Assembly: GCA_035707825.1 (NCBI GenBank)
Contig: DASSTR010000058.1
Span: forward strand, 1-44,878
Length of the DNA: 44,878 nucleotides
Source: VRUE01 sp035707825
Lineage (GTDB): Bacteria; Actinomycetota; Thermoleophilia; Solirubrobacterales; 70-9
Direction: 5' to 3'
The notes under the pieces are model-generated. The model was not told the origin of the DNA. It worked only from the letters and a program-made list of their open reading frames with translations, and searched no databases. The position numbers and the translations under genes are program-made. The first letter of the stretch is position 1. Each line of letters begins with the position of its first letter. This document shows positions 23,798 to 31,596 of the stretch, one piece after another.

Positions 23798-24708
23798 GCG
23801 CTCCGCCAGAGGGCGTGCAGGGCGACTTCCCGCTCGCCCGCCTGACCACGGTCCGCACCGGCGGCCCCGCCGACTGGTTCGCCCGTCCGGGCACCGATGA
23901 GGAGCTCGAAGGCCTACTGGGCTGGGCGGGGGAGGAGGGACTGGCCGTCGGGATGGTCGGCTCTGGATCGAACCTCCTCGTCGCCGACGAGGGGTTTCGC
24001 GGCCTGGCGATCAAGCTGGAGGGCGAGCTCTCGGCGATCGAGCACGACGGCGAGCGGTTGATCTGCGGCGGCGGCGCCCGCCTGCCGTCCGCGGCGGCGA
24101 AGGCTGCCGGCTGGGGGCTCTCCGGCTTGGAGTTCGGGATCAACATCCCCGGTACCGCGGGCGGCGCGGTGAGGATGAACGCCAATGCCTATGGAGGCCA
24201 GCTGGCCGAGGTGCTGGAGTGGGTCGACGTCTGCCGGGCCGGCGGCAGGGAGCGGCGTGAGCCCGGTCAGCTCGGCTTTGCCTACCGAAGCTCCAATCTC
24301 GGCGACGGCGAAGTGGTGGCGCGGGTCAGCTTCCGGCTGGCGCCGGGCGATCCGGAGGAGATCAAGGCGACACTGGCGGAGATGCGCGGCAAGCGGCGTG
24401 AGGCGCAGCCCTCAGGGATCAAGACCTTCGGCTCGACGTTCAAGAATCCCGCCGAGGAGGCTGCCGGGGGGCGCACGGCGGGCCAGCTGCTGGAGGCGGC
24501 CGGCTGCCGCGGCCTGCGCCATGGCGGGGCCCGCTTCTCGGAGAAGCACGCCAACTTCGTCGAGAACATGGGTGAGGCAACCACGAGCGACGTGCTGGGG
24601 CTGATGGCCGAGGGCCGGCGCCTCGTCCACGAGAAGTTCGGCCTCGTCCTCGAGCCGGAGGTGCAGCTGCTGGGCGAGGTGCGCTGGCCGAGCGGCTGGG
24701 AGCTGTGA
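23794..24708 (+). CDS. murB: UDP-N-acetylenolpyruvoylglucosamine reductase MurB
   Basis: A 304-residue FAD enzyme overlapping murC by ATGA. It reduces UDP-GlcNAc-enolpyruvate to UDP-MurNAc with NADPH. The FAD-binding domain shows TTVRTGGPADW and VGSGSNLLVADEG. The middle has GLEFGINIPGTAGGAVRMNA, and later SGIKTFGSTFKNP with the catalytic-serine region, AGRLLE-like AGQLLEAAGCRG, and FSEKHANFVEN. A type IIb-like MurB length (about 300) is typical of this branch. It supplies the substrate used by MurC. It sits 10 bp ahead of ftsQ. Confidence 0.95.
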   Translation: MSAPPEGVQGDFPLARLTTVRTGGPADWFARPGTDEELEGLLGWAGEEGLAVGMVGSGSNLLVADEGFRGLAIKLEGELSAIEHDGERLICGGGARLPSAAAKAAGWGLSGLEFGINIPGTAGGAVRMNANAYGGQLAEVLEWVDVCRAGGRERREPGQLGFAYRSSNLGDGEVVARVSFRLAPGDPEEIKATLAEMRGKRREAQPSGIKTFGSTFKNPAEEAAGGRTAGQLLEAAGCRGLRHGGARFSEKHANFVENMGEATTSDVLGLMAEGRRLVHEKFGLVLEPEVQLLGEVRWPSGWEL

Positions 24709-24718
24709 GGGCCGGCGG

Positions 24719-25285
24719 ATGAGCCTGGGGCCACGGGCTAAGCAGGCGGGCAAGGCGCTGACCGCCTTCGCGCTCCTCGTGCTGGCGGTCGTGCTCGTCG
24801 ACCGGCTCCTCCTCGAGGACACCGAGGTTGCGCCGGCGGCGGGCTCCCTGCACGCCTCGCTGCAGCCGGCCTCTCTGATCGGGGAAGGGGAAGACGCCGT
24901 GGGCGTCTCGCCGAGCGGCGCGATCCTCAGCTGGATGCCCGCCCCCGAAGATGCCGAACTGCCTCGCCTGCCGCTCTCCGAGCCTCCGGCCAGCGGCCGG
25001 CTCTCCGGGCCGATGCTGCAGCAGGCGCGGGTCCTGGGGGCGGCCCCGCCGGCGCTTCGCCCCTACATCGCGAGCAGCTACTACGGAGAAAGCGGGGTGG
25101 ATGTGAACCTCCGCTCCGGCATCGAACTGTATTTCGGCGACGCCTCGCAGGTGAGCGAAAAGTGGAGTGCCGCCGCCTCCGTCCTCGCCAACCCGCAGAT
25201 CAGCGCTCTTGATTATGTAGACCTGCATGCGCCCCGTCATCCGGCCATCGGGGGCAGCAGCCACACTCTGCCCCTGCCTCCGTGA
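24719..25285 (+). CDS. ftsQ: FtsQ-like division protein, apparently lacking the POTRA domain
   Basis: A 188-residue bitopic protein from ATG 24719. It has a short cytoplasmic start, one membrane helix (about residues 13-30, ALTAFALLVLAVVLVDRLL), and a 155-residue external part. The second half fits the FtsQ beta domain: GVSPSGAILSW, then LPRLPLSEP, and later GVDVNLRSGIELYFGDAS and EKWSAAASVLANPQ. Normally a POTRA domain of about 70 residues lies between the helix and this domain; here only about 30 residues do. Position between murB and ftsZ supports FtsQ identity. It may interact with FtsL and FtsB without POTRA contacts. No frameshift is evident. Confidence 0.75.
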   Translation: MSLGPRAKQAGKALTAFALLVLAVVLVDRLLLEDTEVAPAAGSLHASLQPASLIGEGEDAVGVSPSGAILSWMPAPEDAELPRLPLSEPPASGRLSGPMLQQARVLGAAPPALRPYIASSYYGESGVDVNLRSGIELYFGDASQVSEKWSAAASVLANPQISALDYVDLHAPRHPAIGGSSHTLPLPP

Positions 25286-25631
25286 GCATGGGGCGGCTTG
25301 GCGCCCTTGTCGGGATATGGCAATACAGAGCCGTAAAGGCAGCCTGGACGCAGCGCCGGAAAGCCTGGGGCCCGACCCTCGACCTTAGAGTGAGACTGGC
25401 AAAACCCTCAAGTCATGGTTAAGACTCTGGCCTTGCACGATAGCTCTCGGAGGTTTGACAGAGGGCGTGTAATGCCCTACGTTGAGCGCAATTTCCGTGG
25501 TAGCTGTAGTAGCTTGAACCCTTAAGCATTGCTACAGCCTCGGACGGAATAAAGGCTCAACTCAAAATCCAGTTCTCGCGAACTGGGCAGATACCAGCCC
25601 CCAACGGGACTGGGCTTGGAGAAATCGGGAG
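25286..25631 (+). promoter_or_regulatory. 346-bp ftsQ-ftsZ regulatory gap and hairpin-rich ftsZ leader
   Basis: No convincing gene lies here. The upstream half holds small inverted repeats: AGAGT/ACTCT (25387-25391 with 25424-25428) enclosing GACT/AGTC. After the promoter come three hairpins. A at 25493-25549 has stems TTCCGT/ACGGAA, GCTGTAG/CTACAGC and GCTT/AAGC. B at 25569-25586 is CCAGTTC-TCGC-GAACTGG. C at 25594-25619 is CCAGCCC with GGGCTTGG, one bulge, its 3' arm touching the GGAGA ribosome site at 25618. I could not match the whole to a known riboswitch family. It probably controls FtsZ level at the transcriptional and translational stages. Confidence 0.6.
25455..25483 (+). promoter_or_regulatory. 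Probable ftsZ promoter
   Basis: A perfect -35 TTGACA (25455-25460), a 17-nt spacer, and TACGTT (25478-25483) as a TAnnnT-type -10 common in GC-rich actinobacteria. The spacer contains an inverted repeat, AGGGC-N7-GCCCT (25462-25478), that could be an operator. Transcription would start near 25490, giving a leader of about 140 nt. Confidence 0.6.
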
Positions 25632-26711
25632 ATGGAATCCACATACCTGGCCGTGATCAAGGTCGTCGGGGCAGGTGGCGGCGGCACCAACGCCGTCAGC
25701 CGCATGGTCGACGCCGGAATCCGGGGCGTCGAGTTCGTCGCCGTCAACACCGACGCCCAAGCGCTGCAGGCCTGCGACGCCGACATCAAGCTTTCGATCG
25801 GCCAGGAGCTCACCCGTGGGCTCGGCGCCGGCGGCAACCCAGAGGTTGGAGCGGGCGCCGCGGCCGAGAGCCGCGACGAGATCAAGGAGGCGCTGAAGGG
25901 CGCCGACATGGTCTTCGTCACCGCCGGAGAGGGCGGCGGCACCGGGACCGGCTCGGCTCCTGTGATCGCCGAGATCGCCAAGGAAGAGATCGGCGCCCTC
26001 ACCGTCGGCGCCGTCACCAAGCCTTTCGAGTTCGAGGGCAAACGGCGGATGCAGCAGGCGCTCGAGGGGATCGAGAAACTGCGCAACAACGTCGACACCC
26101 TGATCATCGTCCCAAACGAGAAGCTGCTCCAGGCCGTCGAGCGCCGCACCAGCGTGCTGGAGGCGTTCCGCCAGGCCGACGACATCCTCCGCCAGGGCGT
26201 CCAGGGCATCACCGACCTGATCACGATTCCCGGCCTGATCAACCTCGACTTCGCCGACGTGCGCACGATCATGCGCGACGCCGGCTCGGCGCTGATGGGA
26301 GTCGGCTCGGCATCCGGTGAGACGCGCGCCGTGGACGCCGCCAAGGCGGCGATCACCTCGCCGCTGATCGAGGAGTCGATCAAGGGCGCGACCGGGATGC
26401 TGCTCAACATCACCGGGCCCGAGGACCTGGGGCTGTTCGAGGTCAACGAGGCCGCGCAGCTCGTCCAGGCCGAGGCCGACGACAACGCCAACATCATCTT
26501 CGGCTCCGTCGTCGACCAGTCGATGCGCGACGAGGTCCGCGTCACCGTGATCGCCACCGGCTTCGAGGGCTTCGAGCTGCTGGCCCGTTCGCCGCAGCGG
26601 GTGCGCCGTCGCTACGAGAGCCGCCCGCGGATCTCTGCGGAGGACACCGACATCCGCAAACTGCGCGTCTCCGACGACGACATCGACGTACCGGGTTTCC
26701 TCAAGGAGTAG
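25632..26711 (+). CDS. ftsZ: Cell division protein FtsZ
   Basis: A 359-residue tubulin homologue that assembles the division ring. The GTP-binding domain shows VVGAGGGGTNAVSRMV, VNTDAQAL, and the tubulin signature GEGGGTGTGSAPV (near residue 98-110). The T7 synergy-loop motif is NLDFADVRTIM. The C-terminal linker is short, and the protein ends with DDIDVPGFLKE, the conserved tail peptide that binds partners such as SepF. ATG 25632 follows GGAGA and GGGAG purine tracts. It has its own promoter and a hairpin-rich leader. No ftsA is present, as usual in actinobacteria. The next genes are gcvT onward rather than the ylm/sepF/divIVA group. Confidence 0.98.
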   Translation: MESTYLAVIKVVGAGGGGTNAVSRMVDAGIRGVEFVAVNTDAQALQACDADIKLSIGQELTRGLGAGGNPEVGAGAAAESRDEIKEALKGADMVFVTAGEGGGTGTGSAPVIAEIAKEEIGALTVGAVTKPFEFEGKRRMQQALEGIEKLRNNVDTLIIVPNEKLLQAVERRTSVLEAFRQADDILRQGVQGITDLITIPGLINLDFADVRTIMRDAGSALMGVGSASGETRAVDAAKAAITSPLIEESIKGATGMLLNITGPEDLGLFEVNEAAQLVQAEADDNANIIFGSVVDQSMRDEVRVTVIATGFEGFELLARSPQRVRRRYESRPRISAEDTDIRKLRVSDDDIDVPGFLKE

Positions 26712-26737
26712 ACCCAGGCACTAGCCTTGCGCGTCCT

Positions 26738-27817
26738 GTGAGCTCGAGGGCGACGCCGTTGCGCGAGAAGCATGTTGAGTTGGGAGCCAGGCTGGTGGAC
26801 TTCGCCGGCTGGGAGATGCCCGTGCAGTACGAGGGGATCCGCGAGGAGCACACCGCCGTGCGCACCCACGCGGGGATGTTCGACGTCTCCCACATGGGGG
26901 AGGTCGAGGTCGAGGGGCCGGGGGCGCTCGCCTTCCTGCAGCTCGTCCTCTCCAACGACGTCGCCGGGATCGCCCTGCACGGCGCCCAGTACTCCTGCCT
27001 CTGCGACGAGGAGGGCGGCGTGCTCGACGACCTCTTCGCCTACCGGCTCGGCGGCGACCGCTATCTGATCGTCACCAACTCGGCAAACCACAGCGGCGAC
27101 CTGGCCTGGCTGGGACGGTGGAGCCGAGGGTTCGACGTCACCGTCCGCGACGTCGCCGATCGCTACGCCATGCTGGCCGTGCAGGGGCCGCACGCGCGGG
27201 CAATCGTCACTTCCACCCTGGGCATCCAGCTACCCGCCCGGATGACCGTTTCCCCGGTGCGGATCGGCAACCGCCCGGCGCTGGCCTGCGGCACCGGCTA
27301 CACCGGTGAGGACGGGGTCGAGCTGCTGATCGATCCCGACGTCGCGCCGCCGATCTGGAGCGAGCTGCTGGATGCGGGAGTGGTGCCCTGCGGCCTCGGC
27401 GCCCGCGACACGCTGCGGCTCGAGGTCTGCTTCCACCTGCACGGCAACGACCTCACTCCCGAGCGCAACCCGATCGAAGCGGGCCTCGGCTGGTGCTGCG
27501 CCGAGGGGACGGGCTTCGTCGGCGCCGAGGCGGTGGCGCGGGCGCGGCGCGAGGGCCCGGCCGAGAAGCTCGCCCCCTTCACGATCGAGGGCGCCGGGAT
27601 CCCCCGGGCCGGCAACGGGGCCCTCCGCGAGGGCGAGCCCTGCGGGACCGTCACCTCGGGCACCTTCTCGCCCTCGCTCGAAGTGGGGATCGGGATGGCC
27701 TACCTCCGTCCCGACCTGGCCGAGCCCGGCAGCGAGATCGAGATCGACGTGCGCGGCAAGCTGCGGCGGGCCCGGGTAGGTTCCAAGCCCCTGTACCGAG
27801 GCGCGGCGCGAAAATAG
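26738..27817 (+). CDS. gcvT: Glycine cleavage system T protein (aminomethyltransferase)
   Basis: A 359-residue protein with GTG at 26738, only 26 bp after ftsZ. It transfers the methylene group from the H-protein-bound intermediate to tetrahydrofolate and releases ammonia. It has HVELGARLVDFAGWEMPVQY, then THAGMFDVSHMGEVEV, the folate-site region and GTGYTGEDGVELLI, plus the C-terminal barrel with GTVTSGTFSPSLEVGIGMAY, all standard GcvT motifs. It leads a gcvT-gcvH-gcvPA-gcvPB set. The short gap holds no glycine riboswitch, so expression may come by read-through from ftsZ. Confidence 0.96.
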   Translation: MSSRATPLREKHVELGARLVDFAGWEMPVQYEGIREEHTAVRTHAGMFDVSHMGEVEVEGPGALAFLQLVLSNDVAGIALHGAQYSCLCDEEGGVLDDLFAYRLGGDRYLIVTNSANHSGDLAWLGRWSRGFDVTVRDVADRYAMLAVQGPHARAIVTSTLGIQLPARMTVSPVRIGNRPALACGTGYTGEDGVELLIDPDVAPPIWSELLDAGVVPCGLGARDTLRLEVCFHLHGNDLTPERNPIEAGLGWCCAEGTGFVGAEAVARARREGPAEKLAPFTIEGAGIPRAGNGALREGEPCGTVTSGTFSPSLEVGIGMAYLRPDLAEPGSEIEIDVRGKLRRARVGSKPLYRGAARK

Positions 27818-27850
27818 CCGCCCGGGCCAGATCGACAAAGGAGAGACGAG

Positions 27851-28243
27851 GTGCCTGACGCGACCTATCCCGACGAGTTGCTGTACCACGCCGAGCACGA
27901 CTGGGCGCGGATCGAGGGCGAGCAGGCCACCTTTGGGATCACCTGGTACGCGCAGGACTCGCTCGGCGAGGTCGTCTTCTACGACCCACCGGAGGTGGGC
28001 TCCACGATCGCCAAGGACGCGCCCTATGCCGAGGTCGAGTCGGTAAAGGCCGTCTCCGACGTGGTCGCGCCCCTCTCCGGGGAGATCGTCGAGGTCAACG
28101 AGGCGCTCGCCGACGCCCCCGAGCAGGTCAACGAGGATCCCTACGGGGCGGGCTGGCTGGTCAGGGTGCGGCTCAGCGACCCGGCCGAGGCGGAGAGCCT
28201 GCTTTCCGCCGCCGACTACCGCAAAGTGCTGGAAAGCTCTTAG
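27851..28243 (+). CDS. gcvH: Glycine cleavage system H protein
   Basis: A 130-residue lipoyl carrier with a GTG start preceded by AGGAGAGACGAG. The lipoylation lysine is K66 in the typical ESVKAVSDV context, followed by APLSGEIVEVNEAL. It shuttles the aminomethyl group from the P protein to the T protein and then to the L protein. It is full length. The dihydrolipoamide dehydrogenase (L protein) and lipoate-attachment genes are not in the window. Confidence 0.96.
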   Translation: MPDATYPDELLYHAEHDWARIEGEQATFGITWYAQDSLGEVVFYDPPEVGSTIAKDAPYAEVESVKAVSDVVAPLSGEIVEVNEALADAPEQVNEDPYGAGWLVRVRLSDPAEAESLLSAADYRKVLESS

Positions 28244-28279
28244 CGAAGCCCCGCCACCGGCTCACGTAGCCTTCCTCTG

Positions 28280-29650
28280 GTGACGCGCTACACCTCTGCA
28301 ACAGCCGACGATCGCGCCCAGATGCTGGCCGCGATCGGGGTCGGCTCCACGGCCGAGCTCTTCGAGCAGATCCCGGAGCCGCTGCGGCTCGAGCAGCCTC
28401 TTGGTCTGCCCGCGGGGATGAGCGAGGCCGAGGTGTTCGAGCGCCTCGCCGCGCTCGCCGCCCGCAACGTCGACGCCGAAGAGGAGGTCTGCTTCGTCGG
28501 CGCGGGGATGTATGACCACTACGTGCCGGCGATCGTCGACGCGATCACCCAGCGCTCGGAGTTCCTGACCCCCTACACGCCCTACCAGCCGGAGATCTCC
28601 CAGGGCGGGCTGCAGGTGATGTTCGAGTTCCAGACCGCGATGTCGGAGCTGACCGGGCTGCCGGTCTCCAACGCCGGCCTCTACGAGGGGCCCTCCTCTG
28701 TCGCTTCGGCGGGCTACCTGGCGATGGGGGCCACGAAGCGCGCCAAGTTCGTGGTCGCGCGCGGTGTCCATCCCCACAGCCGCGAGACGCTGCGGACCTA
28801 CTCGGTCGGGTACGGCGCCGAGGTGGTCGAAGTCGGGCTCGAGGGTGGCCTGACCGACCCGGCTGCGCTCGCCGCGGCGGTGGACGGGGAGACGGCCGCG
28901 GTCTTCCTGCAGACCCCGAACTTCCTCGGCGCCGTCGAGGACGTCGAAGCGCTCGGCGCCGCCGCCAGGGAGCACGGGGCGCTGCTGATCGTCGCCTGCG
29001 ACCCGATGACCCTGGGCATCCTGCGGCCGCCCGGAGAGTGCGGCGCGGACATCGCCCTCGGCGAGGGGCAGCCGCTCGGCAACCGCCTCGACTTCGGTGG
29101 GCCCTCGTTTGGCTTCTTCTGCGCGACCGAGGAACAGATCCGCCGCATGCCGGGGCGAATCGCGGGCGAAACGGACGACGTCGACGGCCGCCGTGGCTTC
29201 GTCCTCGCCCTGCAGACCCGGGAGCAGCACATCCGGCGCGAGAAAGCTACGAACAACATCTGCACGGCGCAGGCGCTGAACGCGCTCGGGGCGATGATCC
29301 ACCTCGCCTGGCTCGGCCGCGAGGGCTTCCGCGAGCTGGGCGAGCTGCTGGCACGGCGGACCGCCTACGCACGCCAGCGGCTGCTGGAGCTCGAGGGGGT
29401 CGAGCCGTTGCACGACGCCCCGGTGGTTCGCGAGTTCGCGATCCGCCTCGATGCCCCCGTTGAGCGGGTCCTCGAGCGTTGCGCCGAGCGCGGCATCTCC
29501 GCCGGCTACCCGCTGGGGCGCGATTACCCCGAGCTCGGGGATGGCCTTCTGGTCGCGATCACCGAGCGCAGGACGCGTGCCCAGATCGACGAGCTGGCCG
29601 ACGTCCTCGGCGCCGCGATCGCGGCCGAGCGAGCGGGGGTGCCCGCGTGA
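28280..29650 (+). CDS. gcvPA: Glycine dehydrogenase (decarboxylating) subunit 1
   Basis: A 456-residue N-terminal-half subunit of the split P protein, with a GTG start. It has MLAAIGVGSTAELFEQIP, FVGAGMYDHYVPAIVDAIT, TPYTPYQPEISQGGLQVMFE, then LTGLPVSNAGLYEGPSSVA, and GGPSFGFFCATEEQIRRMPG in the second half. With GcvPB it decarboxylates glycine and loads the aminomethyl group on the H protein. The two-subunit arrangement is common in Gram-positive bacteria and archaea, whereas many actinobacteria carry one fused gcvP. The stop overlaps the gcvPB start (GTGA). Confidence 0.96.
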   Translation: MTRYTSATADDRAQMLAAIGVGSTAELFEQIPEPLRLEQPLGLPAGMSEAEVFERLAALAARNVDAEEEVCFVGAGMYDHYVPAIVDAITQRSEFLTPYTPYQPEISQGGLQVMFEFQTAMSELTGLPVSNAGLYEGPSSVASAGYLAMGATKRAKFVVARGVHPHSRETLRTYSVGYGAEVVEVGLEGGLTDPAALAAAVDGETAAVFLQTPNFLGAVEDVEALGAAAREHGALLIVACDPMTLGILRPPGECGADIALGEGQPLGNRLDFGGPSFGFFCATEEQIRRMPGRIAGETDDVDGRRGFVLALQTREQHIRREKATNNICTAQALNALGAMIHLAWLGREGFRELGELLARRTAYARQRLLELEGVEPLHDAPVVREFAIRLDAPVERVLERCAERGISAGYPLGRDYPELGDGLLVAITERRTRAQIDELADVLGAAIAAERAGVPA

Positions 29651-31158
29651 GCGAGCGAGGCCACGGCATGCAGTCAGAAGAGGTCCTGACGATCTATGAG
29701 CGCTCGAAGCCGGGCCGGCGGGCGGCCGCGCTTCCCGCGGCGGAAGTCCCGGAGCGGCCGCTCGAGGAGCTGATCCCCGCCAAGCTGCTGCGTGAGGAGG
29801 CGCCGCGCCTGCCCGAGGTCTCCGAGCCGGAGATCGTCCGCCACTACAACCGCCTCTCGCGGCGCAACTTCGACCTCGACACGGGCTTCTACCCGCTCGG
29901 CTCCTGCACGATGAAGCACAACCCGCGCCTCAACGAGCGCGTCGCCGCCCTGCCCGGCCACGCCCGCCTGCATCCGGCCCAGGACCCGCGCCGCGCCCAG
30001 GGGGCGCTGGAGGTGATGTGGCTGCTGCAGGAGTCGCTGAGCGAGATCTGCGGCCTGCCCCATGTCAGCCTGCAGCCCTCTGCGGGATCGCATGGGGAGC
30101 TCGCCGGCCTGCTGCTCACCCGCGCCTACCACGCCGACCGCGGCGAAACGCGCACCAAGGTCCTCGCCCCAGACACGTCCCACGGGACCAATCCGGCCTC
30201 GGTGACGATGGCCGGCTACGAGGTGGTCAAGGTGGTGACCAACGAGCGCGGCGGGGTGGAGATGGACGACCTGCGGGCAAAGATCACCGGCGACGTCGCC
30301 TGTCTGATGCTGACCAACCCCAACACGCTGGGGCTCTTCGACGAGAACATCGCCGAGATCGCCGCGCTGATTCACGAGGCGGGGGGGACGCTCTACTACG
30401 ACGGGGCCAACCTCAACGCGGTGATGGGGCACTCCCGCCCGGGCGATATGGGCTTCGACATCGTCCACGTCAACCTGCACAAGTCCTTCAGCCAGCCGCA
30501 CGGGGGCGGCGGCCCGGGTGCCGGCCCGATTGCGGTGTCGGAGCGGATCGAGCCCTTCCTGCCGCGGCCTCAGGTGGTGAGGCATGAGAGCGGCAACGGC
30601 AGCGGCCCCCGCTACGACCTCGACTTCGAGCGGCCCAAGTCGATTGGCCGCCTGCGCGGCTTCCAGGGGAACTTCGGCGTCTTCGTGCGCTCCTACGCCT
30701 ACATCCTCAGCCTCGGCGCCGACGGGCTCGCCGAGGCTTCCGAGATGGCGGTGCTGAACGCCAACTACCTCAAGGCGCGGCTCGCCCAGGGCCGCGCCGC
30801 CAAGCACCTGCCGATCGCCTTCGACCGCCACTGCATGCACGAGTTCGTCCTCTCCGGCAAGCCGATGAAGCGCGAGCTCGGCGTCGCCACTCTCGACCTC
30901 GCCAAGCGGCTGCTCGACTTCGGCTTCCATCCGCCGACCGTCTACTTCCCGCTGCTGGTCGAGGAGGCGCTGATGATCGAGCCGACCGAGACCGAGGCCA
31001 AGGAGAGCCTCGACGCCTTCGCCGACGCCGTCGAGGAGATCCTCGCCGAGGCCGAGAGCGACCCCGAGATCGCCAGGCAGGCCCCCTACACGACCCCCGT
31101 GCGCCGCCTCGACGAGGTCAAGGCGACGCGCAAACCGGTCGTCCGCCAGGCGCTCTAG
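29647..31158 (+). CDS. gcvPB: Glycine dehydrogenase (decarboxylating) subunit 2
   Basis: A 503-residue PLP-binding half of the split P protein. GTG 29647 overlaps the gcvPA stop by 4 bp; ATG 29668 is an alternative. The PLP lysine lies in VNLHKSFSQPHGGGGPG. Other markers are FYPLGSCTMKHNPRLNE, LQPSAGSHGELAGLL, PDTSHGTNPASVTMAGYEVV, and the C-terminal DFGFHPPTVYFPLLVEEALM. It completes the glycine decarboxylase. After it, 125 bp with no clear gene precede a zinc-ribbon protein. Confidence 0.97.
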   Translation: MSERGHGMQSEEVLTIYERSKPGRRAAALPAAEVPERPLEELIPAKLLREEAPRLPEVSEPEIVRHYNRLSRRNFDLDTGFYPLGSCTMKHNPRLNERVAALPGHARLHPAQDPRRAQGALEVMWLLQESLSEICGLPHVSLQPSAGSHGELAGLLLTRAYHADRGETRTKVLAPDTSHGTNPASVTMAGYEVVKVVTNERGGVEMDDLRAKITGDVACLMLTNPNTLGLFDENIAEIAALIHEAGGTLYYDGANLNAVMGHSRPGDMGFDIVHVNLHKSFSQPHGGGGPGAGPIAVSERIEPFLPRPQVVRHESGNGSGPRYDLDFERPKSIGRLRGFQGNFGVFVRSYAYILSLGADGLAEASEMAVLNANYLKARLAQGRAAKHLPIAFDRHCMHEFVLSGKPMKRELGVATLDLAKRLLDFGFHPPTVYFPLLVEEALMIEPTETEAKESLDAFADAVEEILAEAESDPEIARQAPYTTPVRRLDEVKATRKPVVRQAL

Positions 31159-31283
31159 CCCGGCGGGGGGCGAGTCGGCGCGACCTTTTCCTTAGAGAGC
31201 CACACCGCTCCGCGGAGAGAAAGCGGACGGAGGAAGCAAGACGACGAGAGTCGAGATTTGACCTGTGGTTGGGGTGAGCGCAA

Positions 31284-31589
31284 ATGGCAAAGAACGATCG
31301 GCACCGCTGGTGGAACTGGCGGATCAATTTGGATTCCGGTGAGTCGATTCGCGCTGACGACAAACGCGTCGCCACCCTGGACGACCGGCGGCGCGCCGGC
31401 GGGGGCTGGTGGTGGACCCTCGCCTGGCGGAAGATGAGCTGCCAGGGATGCCTGAAATGGATCTCCCTCGATGCCAAAATCGCCTACAACCATCAGAGCA
31501 GGCAGGTCTACTGCCCCACCTGCGCCGAGGCCGAGGGCGTCGCCGAGCGTTGCGAGCTGTCGCGGAAAGTGCGCCGGGTGGGCAGCTGA
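31284..31589 (+). CDS. Small zinc-ribbon-like protein of unknown function
   Basis: A 101-residue protein, Trp- and Arg-rich at the start (HRWWNWRINLDSGESI, then GGGWWWTLAWRKM). Two CxxC knuckles, CQGC and CPTC about 27 residues apart, predict a zinc ribbon. I do not recognise the family. There is a GGTGAG purine tract just upstream of ATG 31284. It lies after the gcv genes on the same strand and is convergent with the NHEJ polymerase gene. The intact knuckles and open frame suggest a real gene, possibly nucleic-acid or protein binding. Confidence 0.6.
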   Translation: MAKNDRHRWWNWRINLDSGESIRADDKRVATLDDRRRAGGGWWWTLAWRKMSCQGCLKWISLDAKIAYNHQSRQVYCPTCAEAEGVAERCELSRKVRRVGS

Positions 31590-31596
31590 GCCCGGC

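Noticed and set aside
25455..25473. TTGACA with TGTAAT as a promoter
   Set aside because: TGTAAT is the better -10 by sequence but lies only 7 nt from the -35, so TACGTT at 17 nt was preferred.
25286..25631. ftsZ leader as a known RNA (c-di-GMP riboswitch, RNase P, tmRNA, group I intron)
   Set aside because: A few words such as GGACGCA and CCGG recall the c-di-GMP-I aptamer, but the conserved loops and pairing do not line up; core motifs of the other families are absent.
26712..26737. Possible glycine riboswitch before gcvT
   Set aside because: The gap is only 26 bp, and neither it nor the ftsZ leader shows the conserved glycine-aptamer sequences.
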